Of a stretch of DNA of 64,000 nt, positions 8,309 to 16,259 are shown piece after piece. Origin of the DNA: Luethyella okanaganae. GTDB lineage: Bacteria; Actinomycetota; Actinomycetes; Actinomycetales; Microbacteriaceae. How positions within the stretch are numbered: position 1 is the stretch's first letter; each line of letters begins with the position of its first letter. The notes below the pieces were generated by a model. It did no database searches and was not told the DNA's origin. It worked only from the letters and a program-made list of their open reading frames with translations. Made by a program: the position numbers and the translations under genes. The stretch covers positions 558,001 to 622,000 of the forward strand of contig NZ_JBHSTP010000001.1 of the NCBI RefSeq assembly GCF_042660285.1, written 5' to 3'.

Positions 8309-9832
8309 CTAGTGTCCGCCGTGAGAGCCTCCCGGTGCATCGGACGGCTTGCGGATGAAGACGGCGCCGATGATCGCGAGGAGGGAGATGATCGCGCCGG
8401 CGAGGAAGGCCATGCGCACACCGTCGGCCAGGGCCACCTCTGGAGATGCACCGCTGACCGTGAGCACACCGGTCTGTGCCGTCATGATCGTGATGAACAG
8501 CGCCGTTCCCGCCGCACCGGCCACCTGCTGGACGGTGCCGACGATCGCGCTGCCGTGCGAGTACAGTTGCGGCTGCACCGCGCCGAGGCCCGCAGAGAAC
8601 AGCGGTGTGAACATCAGCGCGAGCCCGAGGCTCAGAACGATGTGCGCGGCGAGCATGAAGAATGGCGAGGTCGTCGCGTTCACGAGCGTGAGCGACCAGA
8701 GCACCGTGCTCACGATGATCGACCCCGGAATGAGCAGCACCCGTGGCCCGCGCTTGTCGTAGATACGGCCGACGAACGGCGCGAGCAAGCCCATGATCAG
8801 CCCGCCGGGCAGCAGGAGCAGCCCGACCCTGACCGGGTCCATGTGCAGCACGTTCTGCAGGTAGATCGGCAGCAGGATGATCGTGCCGAAGAGCGCCATC
8901 ATCGACACGGCCATCATCGACACGGCCACCGTGAAGATCGGCGAGTTGAAGGTGCGCAGATCGAGAAGCGCCACGTCGCGGCGCTGCAGGAGAAGCTGTC
9001 GCACGATGAAGCTCGCGAGAGCGACAGCGCCGACGCCGAGGGCTATCCACATCTGGATTCCGGCGGAGGGTGCCCCCGGCCCGGTGCCGACGGCCTCGCC
9101 GACCCGGCTCAGACCGTAGACGAGCCCGCCGAAGCCGAAGGCGGATAGGACGACGGAGAGCACGTCGATCGGAACCTTCTGCGGTTCGGTGACGTTCTCG
9201 ACGTGGCGGATGCCGATGACGAGCATGGCCACCGCGATGGGCAGCACGATCCAGAACATCCACCGCCAGCTGAGGGTGTCGAGGATGAACCCGGAGATCG
9301 TCGGTCCGATGGCCGGCGCCACCGAGATGACGATGGACACATTGCCCATGGTCTTGCCGCGCTCCGCGGGGGCGACGAGGGTCATCAGGGTCGTCATGAG
9401 CAGCGGGACCATGATGGCTGTTCCCGAGGCCTGCACGATGCGACCGAGCAACAGGATCTCGAAGCCCGGCGCGAGAGCGGCGATGAGGGTTCCCAGTGAG
9501 AACAGGCTCATGGCTGCGATGAAGATCGGACGGGTGTCGAAGCGTTCGAGCAGGTAGCCGGTGATCGGGATCACGACCGCCATCGTGAGCATGAACGCCG
9601 TCGAGAGCCACTGGGCAGTGCCAGCGTCGATACGTAGATCCGTCATGAGCTTCGGCAGGGCGACGCCCATGATGGTCTCGTTGAGGATGACGACGAAGGT
9701 CGCCGCGAGCAGCAACCAGATCACCCTCGTGTTGCGGCGTCCGTGATCGGGGCGATCGCCGGCGTCGACGGTCGCGTCGTCGACGGTGGGGTCTGGGCCG
9801 AGGTCGGTGTCGGAGCTCGTTCGTTCGGTCAC
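8309..9832 (-). CDS. DHA2-family MFS drug exporter (EmrB/QacA type)
   Basis: A 507-residue, 14-helix proton-driven exporter. Diagnostic pieces are the first helix VIWLLLAATFVVILNETIMGVALP, motif A region TGYLLERFDTRPIFIAAM, motif C region SVAPAIGPTISGFILDTLSWRWMFWIVLP, and a central pair of extra helices. The N-terminal 33 residues are acidic and cytoplasmic. The start is GTG 9832, with AGGA about nine bases upstream. A 15-bp in-frame tandem duplication at 8895-8924 repeats residues AVSMM within a helix. No regulator is adjacent, so the drug or metabolite cannot be named. Confidence 0.92.
   Translation of the reverse strand: MTERTSSDTDLGPDPTVDDATVDAGDRPDHGRRNTRVIWLLLAATFVVILNETIMGVALPKLMTDLRIDAGTAQWLSTAFMLTMAVVIPITGYLLERFDTRPIFIAAMSLFSLGTLIAALAPGFEILLLGRIVQASGTAIMVPLLMTTLMTLVAPAERGKTMGNVSIVISVAPAIGPTISGFILDTLSWRWMFWIVLPIAVAMLVIGIRHVENVTEPQKVPIDVLSVVLSAFGFGGLVYGLSRVGEAVGTGPGAPSAGIQMWIALGVGAVALASFIVRQLLLQRRDVALLDLRTFNSPIFTVAVSMMAVSMMALFGTIILLPIYLQNVLHMDPVRVGLLLLPGGLIMGLLAPFVGRIYDKRGPRVLLIPGSIIVSTVLWSLTLVNATTSPFFMLAAHIVLSLGLALMFTPLFSAGLGAVQPQLYSHGSAIVGTVQQVAGAAGTALFITIMTAQTGVLTVSGASPEVALADGVRMAFLAGAIISLLAIIGAVFIRKPSDAPGGSHGGH
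8895..8924. repeat. In-frame 15-bp tandem duplication inside the DHA2 exporter
   Basis: GCCATCATCGACACG occurs twice in direct succession; on the coding (minus) strand it encodes AVSMMAVSMM in a transmembrane helix. A five-residue insertion shifts helix phase by about 1.4 turns, so it could alter function or length unless it is ancestral. Confidence 0.85.
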
Positions 9833-9846
9833 GGGCGATTCCTATT

Positions 9847-9894
9847 CATGGTGGGCACAGCTTCATGGTGGGCACAGCTTCATGGTGGGCACAG
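9847..9894. repeat. 17-bp tandem repeat, 2.8 copies, upstream of the DHA2 exporter
   Basis: CATGGTGGGCACAGCTT is present at 9847-9863 and 9864-9880, with a third copy truncated to 14 bases at 9881-9894. It lies directly before the exporter start in the presumed leader. The unit is not palindromic, so it could be an array of direct-repeat protein sites or simply replication slippage. Confidence 0.85.
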
Positions 9895-9983
9895 CGGCAG
9901 CTCTACCGGAGGGGTGCAGCAGGTGAGAACAGACCGCCGTCTGCCGTTCCGACTTTAGCGATCGCACATGACGACGATACCGG

Positions 9984-10021
9984 CCGCATGAGACATTCCG
10001 GACCGCATGAGACATTCCGGA
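9984..10021. repeat. Perfect 19-bp tandem duplication abutting the nifS-like stop
   Basis: CCGCATGAGACATTCCGGA is duplicated with no spacer and no mismatch; the second copy ends at the base next to the stop codon of the cysteine desulfurase gene. It contains no hairpin able to act as a terminator. Confidence 0.9.
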
Positions 10022-11167
10022 TCAGTCGGAGGCTATTCCGGCGACGGATGTCACGGCGGCCGCCACCGCAATCGCCGCGTCGTCCAACTCGCAGGCCGTG
10101 GTGGTGGCGGCCAGGGTGAAACGCACGGCCGTCTGCGCCACCTCGCGCGGGACGCCGATCGCGGTGAGCACGTGCGAAGGCTCATCGCTGCCCGCCGCGC
10201 ATGCCGACCCGCTCGAGCACAGCACCCCGTGTCGCTCCAGTTCGAGCAGAACCGCCTCTCCGCTCGTACCGGGGAACACGAACGAGGCCGTGCCGGGAAG
10301 GCGTTCCTCCGGGTGTCCTGTGAGCCGAGCGCCGGGCACGGTGGAGAGCACCGCCGCGACGAAATCGTCGCGCAGCAGGCCGACCCGCGTCGCGGCATCC
10401 GCACGCTCGCGCTCGGCGAGGCGCAGCGCTGTGGCGAAGGCCACGGCGCCGGCGACGTTCTCGGTGCCGCTGCGCCTGCCGCGTTCCTGACCGCCGCCGT
10501 GCACGATGGGTTCCAACGGCAGACGGCCGCGCGCCACGAGCGCGCCGATCCCCTTCGGCGCGCCGAGCTTGTGTCCTGACAGCGAGAGGGCGTCGACGCC
10601 GAGTGTCGGCACGTCGACGGGCAGCCAGCCGGCGGCCTGCACGGCGTCGCTGTGGAACGGGACGCCGGCATCGTGTGCTATCCCGGCGAGCACCGCGATC
10701 GGCTGCACCGTGCCGATCTCATTGTTCGCATATTGCACCGAGACGAGGGTCGTGTCGGGCCGGATGGCGCCGCGCAGCTCCTCCGGATCGACCGTGCCAG
10801 CCGCATCCGGGGTCAACTCGCTCACCTCGAAGCCGTGGACGCGCCGCAGATGGTCGACGGACTCCAACACCGCCTCGTGCTCGATCGGGGTCGTGATCAC
10901 GTGCCTGCCGCGTGGCGAACCGAGCGCGATGCCCTTGATCGCGAGGTTGTCGGCTTCCGTCCCTCCGGAGGTGAACACGACGTCGCCCGCCCGGCAGCCG
11001 AGCACGACGGCGACATCACGCCTGGCGCCAGCCAGAGCCTCGGCGGCGGCCTCGCCTGCCCGGTGTCGGCTCGAGGGGTTGCCGAACTCTCCCGTGAGGA
11101 ACGGCCACATGGCTTCGAGGGCCTCCTTCCGCACGGGGGTCGTCGCTGCGTTGTCGAGGTAGATCAT
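10022..11167 (-). CDS. nifS: Cysteine desulfurase (NifS/IscS family) of the NAD operon
   Basis: A 381-residue PLP-dependent cysteine desulfurase. Start MIYLDNAATTPVRKEALEAM, cofactor histidine region TTPIEHEAVLES, PLP lysine in LSLSGHKLGAPKGIGAL, and active-site cysteine loop CSSGSACAAGSDEPSHVL. It is the last gene of the nrtR-nadA-nadB-nadC operon and overlaps nadC by four bases (ATGA). The job is inferred to be supplying sulfur for the [4Fe-4S] cluster of NadA, as for the NifS-like protein beside nadB in Bacillus. General Fe-S supply by another (SUF) system elsewhere is likely. Confidence 0.92.
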   Translation of the reverse strand: MIYLDNAATTPVRKEALEAMWPFLTGEFGNPSSRHRAGEAAAEALAGARRDVAVVLGCRAGDVVFTSGGTEADNLAIKGIALGSPRGRHVITTPIEHEAVLESVDHLRRVHGFEVSELTPDAAGTVDPEELRGAIRPDTTLVSVQYANNEIGTVQPIAVLAGIAHDAGVPFHSDAVQAAGWLPVDVPTLGVDALSLSGHKLGAPKGIGALVARGRLPLEPIVHGGGQERGRRSGTENVAGAVAFATALRLAERERADAATRVGLLRDDFVAAVLSTVPGARLTGHPEERLPGTASFVFPGTSGEAVLLELERHGVLCSSGSACAAGSDEPSHVLTAIGVPREVAQTAVRFTLAATTTACELDDAAIAVAAAVTSVAGIASD

Positions 11168-12051
11168 GATGGGCCTTCGCGGCGATCGGCTCCGTCGTCC
11201 GTGCCGATCGCGATGTCGAGTCCGAGGTCGAGCGAACGCACGCTGTGGGTGAGCGCGCCGACCGAGATCACGTCGACGCCGGTTGCGGCGATCGCGCGCA
11301 CCGTGTCGAGGGTCACCCCGCCGCTGGCTTCGACGATCGCGCGGCCGGCCACGATGGCGACGCCCTCCCTCAGATCGTGCTGGGTGAAGTTGTCGAGCAT
11401 GATCGTGTCGACTCCGGCGGCGAGGACCGGCTCGATCTGATCGAGACGGTCGACCTCCACCTCGAGGTGCGTGGTGTGCGAGAGCTGGGCGCGCACCCCG
11501 AGCAGGGCTTCTGTGACCGAGAGCCCTCCGGCGGTGAGCACGGCGAGATGGTTGTCCTTGGCCATGACGGCGTCCGACAGCGAGAAGCGGTGATTGTGCC
11601 CGCCGCCGTCGAGCACGGCCTGACGTTCGAAGGCGCGCAGCCCTGGCGTGGTTTTGCGGGTGTCGACGATGCGGGCGCGCGTACCGACGGTCTCGGCGAC
11701 GTAGGCGGCGGTGAGGCTGGCGATGCCGCTCATGCGCTGCACGAGGTTGAGCGCGACGCGCTCCGCCTGCAGGATGCCCCGGGCGGAGCCGCTCACCTCC
11801 GCTAGCACGGCTCCGGCATCGAACCGCGCCCCGTCCGCCGCGACCGCCGACACGTCGATGGTGTCATCGGTCAGAGCGAACGCCGCCCGGAAGACCACCC
11901 CGCCGCTGAACACGCCCGGCTCGCGAGCCACGAGCCGGGCGGTCGCGATGGTTCCCGCCGGGATCAGCAATTGCGAGGTGAGGTCACCCCATGGCGCGTC
12001 TTCCGCAAGCGCGGCGGAGACGACGGTGTTCACGATGGCCGGGGTCAGCAT
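11164..12051 (-). CDS. nadC: Nicotinate-nucleotide pyrophosphorylase (carboxylating)
   Basis: A 295-residue quinolinate phosphoribosyltransferase, making nicotinate mononucleotide from quinolinate and PRPP, the third step of de novo NAD synthesis. Signature segments: EDAPWGDLTSQ, LVQRMSGIASLTAAYV, VDTRKTTPGLRAFERQAVLDGGGHNHR, LEVEVDRLDQ and VEASGGVTLDTVRAIAATGVDVISVGALTHS. Start ATG 12051 overlaps the end of nadB by seven bases, and its stop overlaps the nifS start, indicating translational coupling. Confidence 0.96.
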   Translation of the reverse strand: MLTPAIVNTVVSAALAEDAPWGDLTSQLLIPAGTIATARLVAREPGVFSGGVVFRAAFALTDDTIDVSAVAADGARFDAGAVLAEVSGSARGILQAERVALNLVQRMSGIASLTAAYVAETVGTRARIVDTRKTTPGLRAFERQAVLDGGGHNHRFSLSDAVMAKDNHLAVLTAGGLSVTEALLGVRAQLSHTTHLEVEVDRLDQIEPVLAAGVDTIMLDNFTQHDLREGVAIVAGRAIVEASGGVTLDTVRAIAATGVDVISVGALTHSVRSLDLGLDIAIGTDDGADRREGPS

Positions 12052-13649
12052 GCGACGGCGTCCTCTCTGGCTCGTGCGAGCGGGGCGCGCACGGCGAGTT
12101 CCTGGCGTTCGACGGGAAAGTCCGAACGGAAATGAGCGCCACGCGACTCCTCGCGGGCGATCGCGGCCGCGACGACCAGCCGGCCGAGGTCGAGCAGATT
12201 GGCGTCCTCCAGCTCGCCGCGCGAGGCGCCCGGCCCGGTCGGCGGTCTGCGCCAGCCGTCGAGGGCTTCGGATGCCGCCTCGAGTCCCTCACCCGTCCGG
12301 AGCACGCCGGCCGCATCCCACAGGAGCCCCTGCAGGGCGTCGCGGGAGAAACCGGGCAGGGCGTTCCCCTCGTCCTCTTCCGCCGGAGACGAAGCGATGT
12401 CTGCGATCGCGGGGGCGTCGTCCGACTTTCCATACCGCGTGCGCACCGAGCCGGCACGTCGCGCCGTATCGTCGCGGTCGTGATGCTCGTCGCAGATCGC
12501 TCGCACGGCGCGGTCTGCGAAGACCGACGCCTCGAGCAGCGAGTTCGACGCGAGCCGGTTGGCCCCGTGCGCTCCTGTGCAGGCGACCTCGCCGACGGCG
12601 AAGAGCCCCTGCAACGACGTGCGGCCCCAGACGTCCGTCGCGACGCCGCCCATCCAGTAATGTGCGGCGGGGGTGACCGGAACGCCATCGGCTGCCCAGT
12701 CGTAGCCGGCCGCGTGGCACGCCGCGGCGATCGTGGGGAATCGCGACTCGAGAAACGCGCGTCCGAGGGCGGTGGCATCGAGCGAAATCGGCACGCCGTG
12801 CTGCGCGGCCATCTCGACGACCATCGCACGCGCGACCACATCGCGTGGGGCGAGCTCGGCGAGAGGATGCACGTCGAGCATGAACCGTTCGCCTCGCGCG
12901 TTCCGCAGCACGGCGCCCTCGCCGCGTACGGCCTCCGAGACGAGAGGAGCGCCTGGGGCGACGAGCGCGGTCGGGTGGAACTGGATGAATTCGAGATCGG
13001 CCAGTTGCGCGCCGGCCCGCCACGCGGCGGCGACGCCGTCACCCGTTGCGACGGCGGGGTTCGTCGTGTGCCGGTAGAGCCGCCCGCCGCCGCCGGTCGC
13101 GAGGATCACGGCATCCGCACGCCGGACGCTGCGCGTGTCGTCGGACGCCTGCACCTCTGCGCCCGCCACGATGCCGCCGTCGACCACGAGATCGACGAGC
13201 ATCGTGTGTTCGATGACGTGAACCCCCCTCCGATGTGCCGTCGCGATGAGCGCACCTTCGATCGCGGCGCCTGTCGCGTCGCCGCCGGCGTGCAACACTC
13301 TGGCCCGGCCGTGAGCCGCCTCGAGACCGCGGGCGAGCCCCGAGTCGTCCCGATCGAAGTCGACGCCGAAGCGGATGAGATCGCGCACCCGGGCCGGTCC
13401 CTCCTCGCACAGCACCCGGGCGGCATGCGCATCGCACAGCCCGGCGCCGGCGCGCAGCGTATCGATCAGATGTGCTTCGGTCGAGTCGTCGGCGAAGAGG
13501 GACGCGGCGATGCCGCCCTGCGCGTAGCGGGTGTTGCTCTCTGTGAGCGCTTCCTTCGTCACGAGGGTGACGTCGACTCCTGCCTCGACGGCGCGCACGG
13601 CGGCGAACAGACCCGCGAGGCCGCTGCCGACCACGAGCACGGACGTCAT
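12045..13649 (-). CDS. nadB: L-aspartate oxidase
   Basis: A 534-residue FAD-dependent oxidase converting L-aspartate to iminoaspartate, the substrate of NadA. Start MTSVLVVGSGLAGLFAAVRAVEAG contains the GxGxxG FAD fold; further family segments are SNTRYAQGGIAA, HAGGDATGAAIEGAL, TGGGGRLYRHTTNPAVATGDGVAAAWRAGA, QFHPTAL and VGEVACTGAHGANRLASNSLLEA. The C-terminal helical domain is complete. It begins one base after the nadA stop. Confidence 0.96.
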   Translation of the reverse strand: MTSVLVVGSGLAGLFAAVRAVEAGVDVTLVTKEALTESNTRYAQGGIAASLFADDSTEAHLIDTLRAGAGLCDAHAARVLCEEGPARVRDLIRFGVDFDRDDSGLARGLEAAHGRARVLHAGGDATGAAIEGALIATAHRRGVHVIEHTMLVDLVVDGGIVAGAEVQASDDTRSVRRADAVILATGGGGRLYRHTTNPAVATGDGVAAAWRAGAQLADLEFIQFHPTALVAPGAPLVSEAVRGEGAVLRNARGERFMLDVHPLAELAPRDVVARAMVVEMAAQHGVPISLDATALGRAFLESRFPTIAAACHAAGYDWAADGVPVTPAAHYWMGGVATDVWGRTSLQGLFAVGEVACTGAHGANRLASNSLLEASVFADRAVRAICDEHHDRDDTARRAGSVRTRYGKSDDAPAIADIASSPAEEDEGNALPGFSRDALQGLLWDAAGVLRTGEGLEAASEALDGWRRPPTGPGASRGELEDANLLDLGRLVVAAAIAREESRGAHFRSDFPVERQELAVRAPLARAREDAVAC

Positions 13650-13650
13650 C

Positions 13651-15036
13651 TCAGACCCCGTCCACGGTGGCCGGCGGCACACCGACGGGCTCGGAACGGG
13701 GTTTCGCTGCGAGCATCCGCTCGAGGGCCAGACGGGCGGGCTCGGCCACGTCGGCTCCGACCGTGACGCGGTTGAGCACCTCAGACGGCCGATCCGCTCC
13801 GGCGTCGAGCGCGTCGCCGCCCACGAGCGCCTCGAGCACCCAGGCGAGGTAGCCGGGGTGGATGCGGTACATCGTCGAGCACGGGCACACGACGGGGTCG
13901 AGACAGAAGATCGTGTGCTGCGGGTACTGTGCGGCCAGCCGCTGCACGAGGTTGATCTCGGTGCCGATCGCGAAGCTGCTGCCTGCCGGGGCCGCGGCGA
14001 TCGCCTTGGTGATGTAGTCGGTCGAGCCGTACTCGTCCGCCGCGTCGACGACCGGCATGGGGCACTCAGGATGCACGATCACGCGTACGCCAGGGTGGTC
14101 GATCCTGGCCTGTTCGATCTGGTCGACGGTGAAGCGTTTGTGAACGCTGCAGAAACCGTGCCACAGGATGACGCGCGCGTCGTCGAGCCCTTCTGGGGTG
14201 TTGCCGCCGAGAGGCTTGCGCGGGTTCCACATCGGCATCTGCTCGAGCGGCACCCCCATGGCTTTGGCCGTGTTGCGCCCGAGGTGTTGGTCGGGGAAGA
14301 ACAATACGCGCTGGCCGCGCTCGAAGGCCCATTCGAGCACCGACGCGGCGTTCGAGGAGGTGCATACGATGCCACCGTGCTCGCCGCAGAAGCCCTTGAG
14401 TGCCGCCGAGGAGTTCATGTAGGTGACGGGGATCACTGGCACCCGGCCGTCCGCGTCCGGTTCGGTGCCGTAGAGCTCCTCGAGCTGCTCCCAGCACTCG
14501 GTGACGGAGTCGATGTCCGCCATGTCGGCCATCGAGCAGCCGGCGGCGAGGTTCGGCAGGATCACGGCCTGGCCGGGTGCGCTCAGCAGGTCCGCGGTCT
14601 CGGCCATGAAGTGAACGCCGCAAAAGACGATGGCTTCTGCGTCTGACTTCGAACGGGCCGCTTGGGCGAGCTGGAAGGAGTCACCGACGAAGTCGGCGTA
14701 CTGCACGACCTCGTCGCGCTGATAGAAATGTCCGAGCACGACGACGCGGTCGCCGAGGGTCGCCTTCGCGGCGCGGATGCGAGCGTCGAGCTCTCGGGCC
14801 GATGCGGCGCGGTAGCGCGCGGGAAGCTCGCCCTGCCGCGGTGCTCCGGTGGGGAGCACGTCGCCCATCGACGAGCCGGGACCATAGCCAGGAGTACCTC
14901 CGTCGAGCTCCCAGGGGGCTTTCACGAGATCGGGGCTGCAGGTGCTTCCGGTCGTCTGGCCGGCGCCGATCAGGCGGATCGTGCGGTCGACGGATGCCGT
15001 CATGCTCGTGTCAGTGATGTTCGAGGTCGTGGTCAT
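13651..15036 (-). CDS. nadA: Quinolinate synthase NadA
   Basis: A 461-residue [4Fe-4S] quinolinate synthase, condensing iminoaspartate with dihydroxyacetone phosphate. Conserved parts: GHFYQRDEVVQYADFVGDSFQLA, FCGVHFMAETADLL, TYMNSSAALKGFCGEHGGIVCTSSNA, FFPDQHLGRNTA, VHPECPMPVV, and CLDPVVCPCSTM with the cluster cysteines. An N-terminal extension of about 65 residues precedes the core, as in other long actinobacterial NadA proteins. The ATG at 15036 overlaps the stop of the regulator gene as ATGA, fixing the start. Confidence 0.96.
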   Translation of the reverse strand: MTTTSNITDTSMTASVDRTIRLIGAGQTTGSTCSPDLVKAPWELDGGTPGYGPGSSMGDVLPTGAPRQGELPARYRAASARELDARIRAAKATLGDRVVVLGHFYQRDEVVQYADFVGDSFQLAQAARSKSDAEAIVFCGVHFMAETADLLSAPGQAVILPNLAAGCSMADMADIDSVTECWEQLEELYGTEPDADGRVPVIPVTYMNSSAALKGFCGEHGGIVCTSSNAASVLEWAFERGQRVLFFPDQHLGRNTAKAMGVPLEQMPMWNPRKPLGGNTPEGLDDARVILWHGFCSVHKRFTVDQIEQARIDHPGVRVIVHPECPMPVVDAADEYGSTDYITKAIAAAPAGSSFAIGTEINLVQRLAAQYPQHTIFCLDPVVCPCSTMYRIHPGYLAWVLEALVGGDALDAGADRPSEVLNRVTVGADVAEPARLALERMLAAKPRSEPVGVPPATVDGV

Positions 15037-15770
15037 AGTGCGCTCCCGATGATGGCCGGACCGAGTGGACCCTGGTCGGCGAGGTCGATGGACGAGTCGT
15101 AGCGGTAGAGCCGCGGCGGGCGGTGGGGGGCTCCGGCGAGGCGTTCCTCCGTGGCCACGACAACCTTGGATGCCTCGATCATGCGGCGGAAGTTCGCCGG
15201 GTCGAGCGGTTTGCGCAGCACGGCCTCGTGCACCTCGCGCAGCTGGGCGAGGGTGAAGGTTTCGCCGAGGAAGGCATGCGCGATGCGCGAGTACTCGACC
15301 TTCGTGCGGAGCCGCCACTGCGCGTATTCGACGATCGTGTTGTGGTCGAAGGCGAGTTCCGGGAGGTGATCTGCGGGGAACCAGCGCACGTTCTCGCCGA
15401 CCGCCGTGCGTGCGGCCTCCTCGGATTCGACCATGGCCCAGTAGACGACGGACACCACGCGGGTGCCGGGGGAGCGGCCGATCCCGCCGAAGGTGTACAG
15501 CTGCTCGAGGTACTTGGGCGAGAGCCCGGTGGTCTCCCTGAGCGTGCGCCCCGCCGCCGCACCGAGCTCTTCGTCTTCGGGGAGCCAGCCGCCCGGCAGT
15601 GCCCACAGCCCCAGGTGCGGTTGGCGGATACGGCGCACGAGCGGCAGCCACAGGGTCATGATCGACGTGACCGGGTCGGGTCGCAGGGCGAAGATGACCG
15701 TCGACACGGCGAGGGACGCCGGCGAGGCGATGCCGACCGGGGGCGTCGCACCCGTGGGATCGATGGTCAT
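15033..15770 (-). CDS. nrtR: NrtR-type regulator: degenerate Nudix domain plus winged helix
   Basis: A 245-residue protein with a Nudix fold (about 15-155) and a C-terminal winged-helix region (about 160-230; FTLAQLREVHEAVLRKPLDPANFRRMIEASKVV), the architecture of NrtR repressors of NAD synthesis that sense ADP-ribose or related compounds. The Nudix box at 61-83 is degraded: the catalytic pattern REUxEExGU reads RTLRETTGL, so two glutamates are replaced by threonine and hydrolase activity is unlikely. It is the first gene of the nadA-nadB-nadC-nifS operon and overlaps nadA by four bases. A palindrome covers its promoter. The start is ATG 15770. Confidence 0.87.
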   Translation of the reverse strand: MTIDPTGATPPVGIASPASLAVSTVIFALRPDPVTSIMTLWLPLVRRIRQPHLGLWALPGGWLPEDEELGAAAGRTLRETTGLSPKYLEQLYTFGGIGRSPGTRVVSVVYWAMVESEEAARTAVGENVRWFPADHLPELAFDHNTIVEYAQWRLRTKVEYSRIAHAFLGETFTLAQLREVHEAVLRKPLDPANFRRMIEASKVVVATEERLAGAPHRPPRLYRYDSSIDLADQGPLGPAIIGSAL

Positions 15771-15806
15771 GGGACATCCGTCTCGGTAAAGGTCAAAACG
15801 ACTGTA

Positions 15807-15848
15807 ACTGTAGAGCCATCTTATAGTCACAATGACCCGAACATGCAA
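15807..15848 (-). promoter_or_regulatory. NAD operon promoter with overlapping NrtR-like operator
   Basis: On the minus strand TTGCAT (15848-15843) and TATAAG (15825-15820) form -35 and -10 boxes with a 17-bp spacer. The -10 lies inside a 21-bp palindrome (15807-15827) whose outer arms are ACTGTA and TATAGT (one mismatched pair), with a partial extra copy, ACTGTA at 15801. Palindrome length and position fit autorepression by the adjacent NrtR-like protein. Confidence 0.72.
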
Positions 15849-15954
15849 TCGGCGGCACGGTGCGCTTGGCGTGCCCTGCGCCTCCACGGCACGGTATGCT
15901 GTGAGCGTGCCCTCGGGTGCGATGTGCGCAAGTGAATATCGGGCCACTACGGTC

Positions 15955-16190
15955 GACGCGGGAGAGCCGGTCGTCGCAAGACGGATCGGCACCGAAGGAG
16001 CAATCCTCCCCGACAATCTCTCAGGTACGTGTACCGCGTCGAGCTGGCCACTCTGAAAAGTGGACGTCGTTTGCGACATCCGGATTGGGCCTGTCAAATC
16101 CTCGCCCGCTCTGGACAGACGATGTTCCGCCCACGGTGAAAGTCGCGGTGTCGCCGGGACGAAACTCTCAGGCCGGATGACAGAGGGGGA
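15955..16190 (+). ncRNA. Tandem glycine riboswitch
   Basis: Two glycine aptamers in the leader of gcvTHP. Aptamer I (about 15955-16063) has GGGAGAGCC, CACCGAAGGAGCAA, AATCTCTCAGG and CCACTCTGAAAAGTGG. Aptamer II (about 16109-16190) opens with CTCTGGACAGA, has GACGAAACTCTCAGG and closes with GACAGAGGGGGA, its first stem pairing CTCTG with CAGAG. Between aptamer II and the gcvT start there is a GC-rich inverted-repeat stretch but no T run, so control is more likely at ribosome access than by a Rho-independent terminator. Glycine binding should switch the operon on. Confidence 0.93.
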
Positions 16191-16259
16191 GTTCCAAGGG
16201 TCCGACCGGACCCCGAGAATCTCGTCCGGTCTCGACCGGCTAGACCACAGAGGAACTCC

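Noticed and set aside
9847..10021. CRISPR-like array in the direct repeats
   Set aside because: Two different short repeats, each with only two to three contiguous copies and no spacers, and no cas genes nearby.
15033..15770. Annotating the Nudix protein as an ADP-ribose pyrophosphatase
   Set aside because: Two catalytic glutamates of the Nudix box are threonine and the protein has a winged helix; a regulator fits better.
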